Source: a virus
Reading direction: 5' to 3' (one strand)
DNA length: 24,444 nucleotides
Virus record (IMG/VR): IMGVR_UViG_3300023223_000052
Span: 1-24,444 of that record
Shown here: piece by piece, positions 22,601 through 24,444 of the stretch
Position numbering within the stretch: the first letter of the stretch is position 1
How the letters are laid out: each line of letters starts with the position of its first letter
Position numbers and translations under genes: made by a program
The notes under the pieces: model-generated
Seen by the model: the letters and a program-made list of their open reading frames with translations, nothing else
Database searches by the model: none
What the model was told of the DNA's origin: nothing

Positions 22601-24444
22601 GTCGTAAGGAAACATTGTTCGAGGCAGCGGTACAAGGTGTTCACGATTGGACATTAAACGGGGCAAGGGGACTAGGCATTGAGAAGAATGCTATCAGTTC
22701 TATCCTATACCTTAAGCACGCTAACCCTCAGGCAGCTATCATGTCATCCAGTATGCATGTAATGTTAGGCACGTTAAATCCAGCACAGTATTATGTGCAA
22801 GCGTCAGCTATGGTATTCGCTTTATCGTTACGACCTATCAGAGAGGTTCCTAACATCTTAGGACTTGCGACAGGTTTTAGTACATTTGACAATGTGAGGA
22901 ATCAGACAGCTTTAAATGGCGTAATGAAACTAATGCGAGGTTCAACAGACGAAGAAGTTAGAGCCGCAGGTAATGCAGTTGAAGTGTACAGACTATGGAC
23001 AAGAAGTGGCCTGTTCGAGTCAGTTAAAAGCAACGCTGATATGAACTACATGTCAGCCACAGGCTTAGGTATGACAGCTGACACACTGCGTAATGCCAGT
23101 AACATTAGTTTATTCATATACCGGGCAGGTGAGTTATTAAACCGTAGGGTTGCATTCATCGCAGCTTATAACACTGTCAAAAACAAGAAACTTCTTGAGG
23201 CTGGTTTAGGAAAACGTGACTCATTAGAAGGTACAGACATAGCAACAGATGACCACTTCTTAGCAGAGGTATTACAGATAGCTAACTTAACTATGCTTGA
23301 GCTGAATGCAGCACAAAAAGCATGGTGGCAGGGAGGTCAAGGTGCTAATGGTATTCAGAGAACATCAGCTATGACTACTCAGTTCATGCAAGTGTTAGCT
23401 AAGACAACAGAGCTTGGATTGAAAGGTCCTCGGAGAGGTGGTCTTACTTTAAGACAAAAAGGACGAGCATCACTAGGACAATGGTTAATGTTCGGTTCAA
23501 CGGGTGTACCGTTCATGGCTATGGTTGGACCAGCATTTGTGGATTGGGCAGGAGAGAAGATGGGTCTGGACGATAATGACCCAGATGATGTAGCCCTTAA
23601 GCAATCAATTGCCAATACCGTTAACCAAGGGATTGCAGGGTTAGTACCTCATGAAGTATTCGGTGCTGAGATAGAAGTGTCAGGACGCGCAGCACTAGCA
23701 GCAAACATCCTTGAAACAATTAAGGATACTCTCACTAGTAAAGACCCGTTATGGGTTAAGGCGTTTGGTGTATCTAGTGAAACAGGTAGACGGGTAGCAG
23801 CCGCAAGCGCACAAGGTCAGGCAATAGTTCAGTCACATGCTATGTTAGCACTGGCACAACTAGAACCTTTCTCTATGGCAGATAGACGCGGGATGCCTAA
23901 CCTAACATCAGATACAATGGTTGCAGCAGCTACGGACATTGCATACTTAATGGGTGGCATCCCATCATTTGGGAGACAGCTACTAAAAGAAGACATGATG
24001 GATAAGCATGACATTATCATGGACAGGAGAGGTCGTGTAAACATACGTGCTAAATTCAATCTAGCAACTAGGATAGGTGTTGCTTTAGGTTTCCAAACCA
24101 CACGAGAAACAAGGAAACGTTCAGTACAGCAAACTAATGAAGATAACACCGAGAAGGTTAGAGCTGCATCAGATGTGATAGTAGCTGCCTATCATCGGTT
24201 AGCCTACATTCACAAAAATCACCCAGACCATGCGGAGAGTGTTCACATAGTAGTGCAGTACTTGCAAGAGACATTAGATAACGACAAGTTAGTTGAGGAG
24301 TTACGGAATTCGTTGAAGACTAGAATATTTGATAACCCTAGGACGTTGGAGGAGAAAGAACTATTACTTTTCTTTGAACGCACAGCATCTGATAAGATAA
24401 GCCAAGGGCTAATCATTGATTCAGAAAACATGCTGAACCCTAGT
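19651..24444 (+). CDS. Giant internal ejection protein, partial (>1598 aa)
   Basis: An open frame from ATG 19651, with AGGAGG upstream, to the last base of the window (1598 codons, no stop). Large internal virion proteins in this position (T7 gp16-like role) are ejected before DNA and build the conduit through the envelope. It is helix-rich with few clear domains: acidic start (NPDEMHKLTSDEPQAGDSLL), long alpha regions, a moderately hydrophobic part around codons 1020-1060 (ASAMVFALSLRPIREVPN) and another near 1260-1310 (GQWLMFGSTGVPFMAMVGPA). No lytic transglycosylase catalytic motif or RNA-polymerase motif is recognised in the visible part. The remaining C-terminus lies outside the window. 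Confidence 0.78.
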   Translation, partial: MAEPLNPDEMHKLTSDEPQAGDSLLSPDAVSELMSDGSSIGEVRRTNLTSQIVSAQGKAMDTHAINMADAAVDHKAALSAAAQTVYEQLESELANAASQSMTLPGGDVTNVTQQLHEGQVIINDNRNDPISEELAIIQNASTIPLKDAVRREVALSLAMTNELVRLVDEAGFMDKALDFGAMLMPLRGTKAWEEVKSGIEGNDVLSQYMNGDSISGMITSWQSLPIARKEVLFPLLIKTVVESLRTPLFGMFGGPKMDPNTLLAVSALMRFMQPEGAKRATQEQRIGLALDIADLGLSAIGIASKAAKISKGTGKPFDLGGVPPVSPTSPADGAAVVADIAKLPQVVRREMEMIVFDMANRSARDNNLAKVAAKAGDTAQAARINLAAMDSPEIAKAFNISTDDAIVNAMPFQTDEWLPGAIKGLVPDTAEAINAQLRAAEKTVRSMTTESDLFRVGALDKSDQQRVVLNFLDEMEVTQSDMMMEGIVMSDVRNLISKADGFEFEFDITRTTDNIPEIVTGRRSWRVNQITGNYDDTVVDLAKTTTSSIPGQSPAAWSVTKPGDELDFNDTVKTAIQLEDIAVASKTRINQLWIDANKTISGPHQMKARQRINDVELAGDEYVNPGSHERGKVFSHLELAAGIQTRNGTVRITNPQEVEAYFGRRIVADAFSAMQNFVTRRELELEGFKSTFVKPAGEELPLLVKPFDELVGALASTRNKPGFEAWDTATKTTTVMTPEFITRVYADGKILARLREDWNVSGNANMRGGKHVAYVVMDRAAIEQLPQQVVNYKYGYVPRIHEGIEFVVTQLFPYKKAGETGLSKSEALRAFASRHDAEKFTNIMATKYAAKYNIPVADAKLRFQTKDGSAMGQMERMELNLSGTKGLFTGTRAADDLLMGLDGVEIERMNPAEAFGRYIDHLGTKVAKNEWRIGRETDWINTVRRQLPGTRIMGFNGTELPDTEVGHALRQVRDQINKWNRVPSRKETLFEAAVQGVHDWTLNGARGLGIEKNAISSILYLKHANPQAAIMSSSMHVMLGTLNPAQYYVQASAMVFALSLRPIREVPNILGLATGFSTFDNVRNQTALNGVMKLMRGSTDEEVRAAGNAVEVYRLWTRSGLFESVKSNADMNYMSATGLGMTADTLRNASNISLFIYRAGELLNRRVAFIAAYNTVKNKKLLEAGLGKRDSLEGTDIATDDHFLAEVLQIANLTMLELNAAQKAWWQGGQGANGIQRTSAMTTQFMQVLAKTTELGLKGPRRGGLTLRQKGRASLGQWLMFGSTGVPFMAMVGPAFVDWAGEKMGLDDNDPDDVALKQSIANTVNQGIAGLVPHEVFGAEIEVSGRAALAANILETIKDTLTSKDPLWVKAFGVSSETGRRVAAASAQGQAIVQSHAMLALAQLEPFSMADRRGMPNLTSDTMVAAATDIAYLMGGIPSFGRQLLKEDMMDKHDIIMDRRGRVNIRAKFNLATRIGVALGFQTTRETRKRSVQQTNEDNTEKVRAASDVIVAAYHRLAYIHKNHPDHAESVHIVVQYLQETLDNDKLVEELRNSLKTRIFDNPRTLEEKELLLFFERTASDKISQGLIIDSENMLNPS

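Noticed and set aside
19651-24444. The giant protein as an N4-type virion RNA polymerase
   Set aside because: The expected polymerase motifs were not found in the visible 1598 residues; internal ejection protein fits better. The unseen C-terminus leaves a small possibility.
1-24444. CRISPR arrays, insertion sequences, integrase or attachment sites
   Set aside because: No regularly spaced repeats, transposase genes, terminal inverted repeats or integrase-like proteins were seen. The tRNA gene alone is not evidence of an attachment site.

Overview
The window is part of the genome of a tailed double-stranded DNA phage, most likely a podovirus (short, non-contractile tail) of a Gammaproteobacterium. 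The evidence is a packed rightward block running small terminase, large terminase, portal, scaffold, major capsid, tail nozzle, tail adaptor and internal ejection proteins, with no tape-measure, sheath or tail-tube genes. The host group is an inference from gene style and moderate GC content. A GroES-type co-chaperonin would fit an aquatic or marine phage, but that is not demonstrated.

Layout. Bases 22-2266 form a leftward (minus strand) accessory operon. In transcription order it holds tRNA-Asn(GUU), an intrinsic terminator or attenuator, a 62-aa basic protein, a 57-aa protein, a GroES-like co-chaperonin, a 28-aa membrane peptide, 115-, 132-, 82- and 72-aa proteins, a 31-aa membrane peptide and a final terminator. 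Almost every stop overlaps the next start (TAATG or ATGA), so translation is probably coupled. Bases 2267-2849 are a divergent, mostly non-coding control region with a fair leftward sigma70-like promoter, two 32-bp imperfect direct repeats and an 11-bp repeat.

From 2850 to the right edge everything is on the plus strand: an HExxH metallopeptidase-like protein, a small beta-rich protein, a fiber-like protein with a repeat region and jelly-roll-like C-terminus, a probable unimolecular spanin, a zinc-ribbon protein, the probable small terminase, a membrane/coiled-coil protein, large terminase, portal, a small unknown, scaffold, major capsid, a capsid-associated protein and a terminator. These are followed by a second fiber/decoration-like protein, the tail nozzle, a beta-propeller protein, a small protein that looks like the displaced C-terminus of the nozzle, a 28-aa lysine-rich peptide, the tail adaptor, a small unknown, a terminator, a GNAT acetyltransferase, a small ejection protein and a giant ejection protein that runs off the right edge (at least 1598 aa).

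The most unusual part is 15.6-17.6 kb. The tail nozzle protein (829 aa) ends in a complete-looking von Willebrand factor A (vWA) domain with MIDAS-type metal-binding motifs, and is followed at once by a six-Asp-box beta-propeller protein. The 93-aa protein after that reads like the normal C-terminal segment of the nozzle family. The simplest reading is that an adhesion cassette (vWA plus propeller) was inserted near the end of an ancestral nozzle gene, leaving its last domain as a separate gene. If so, this virion carries a metal-dependent vWA adhesion module on its tail.
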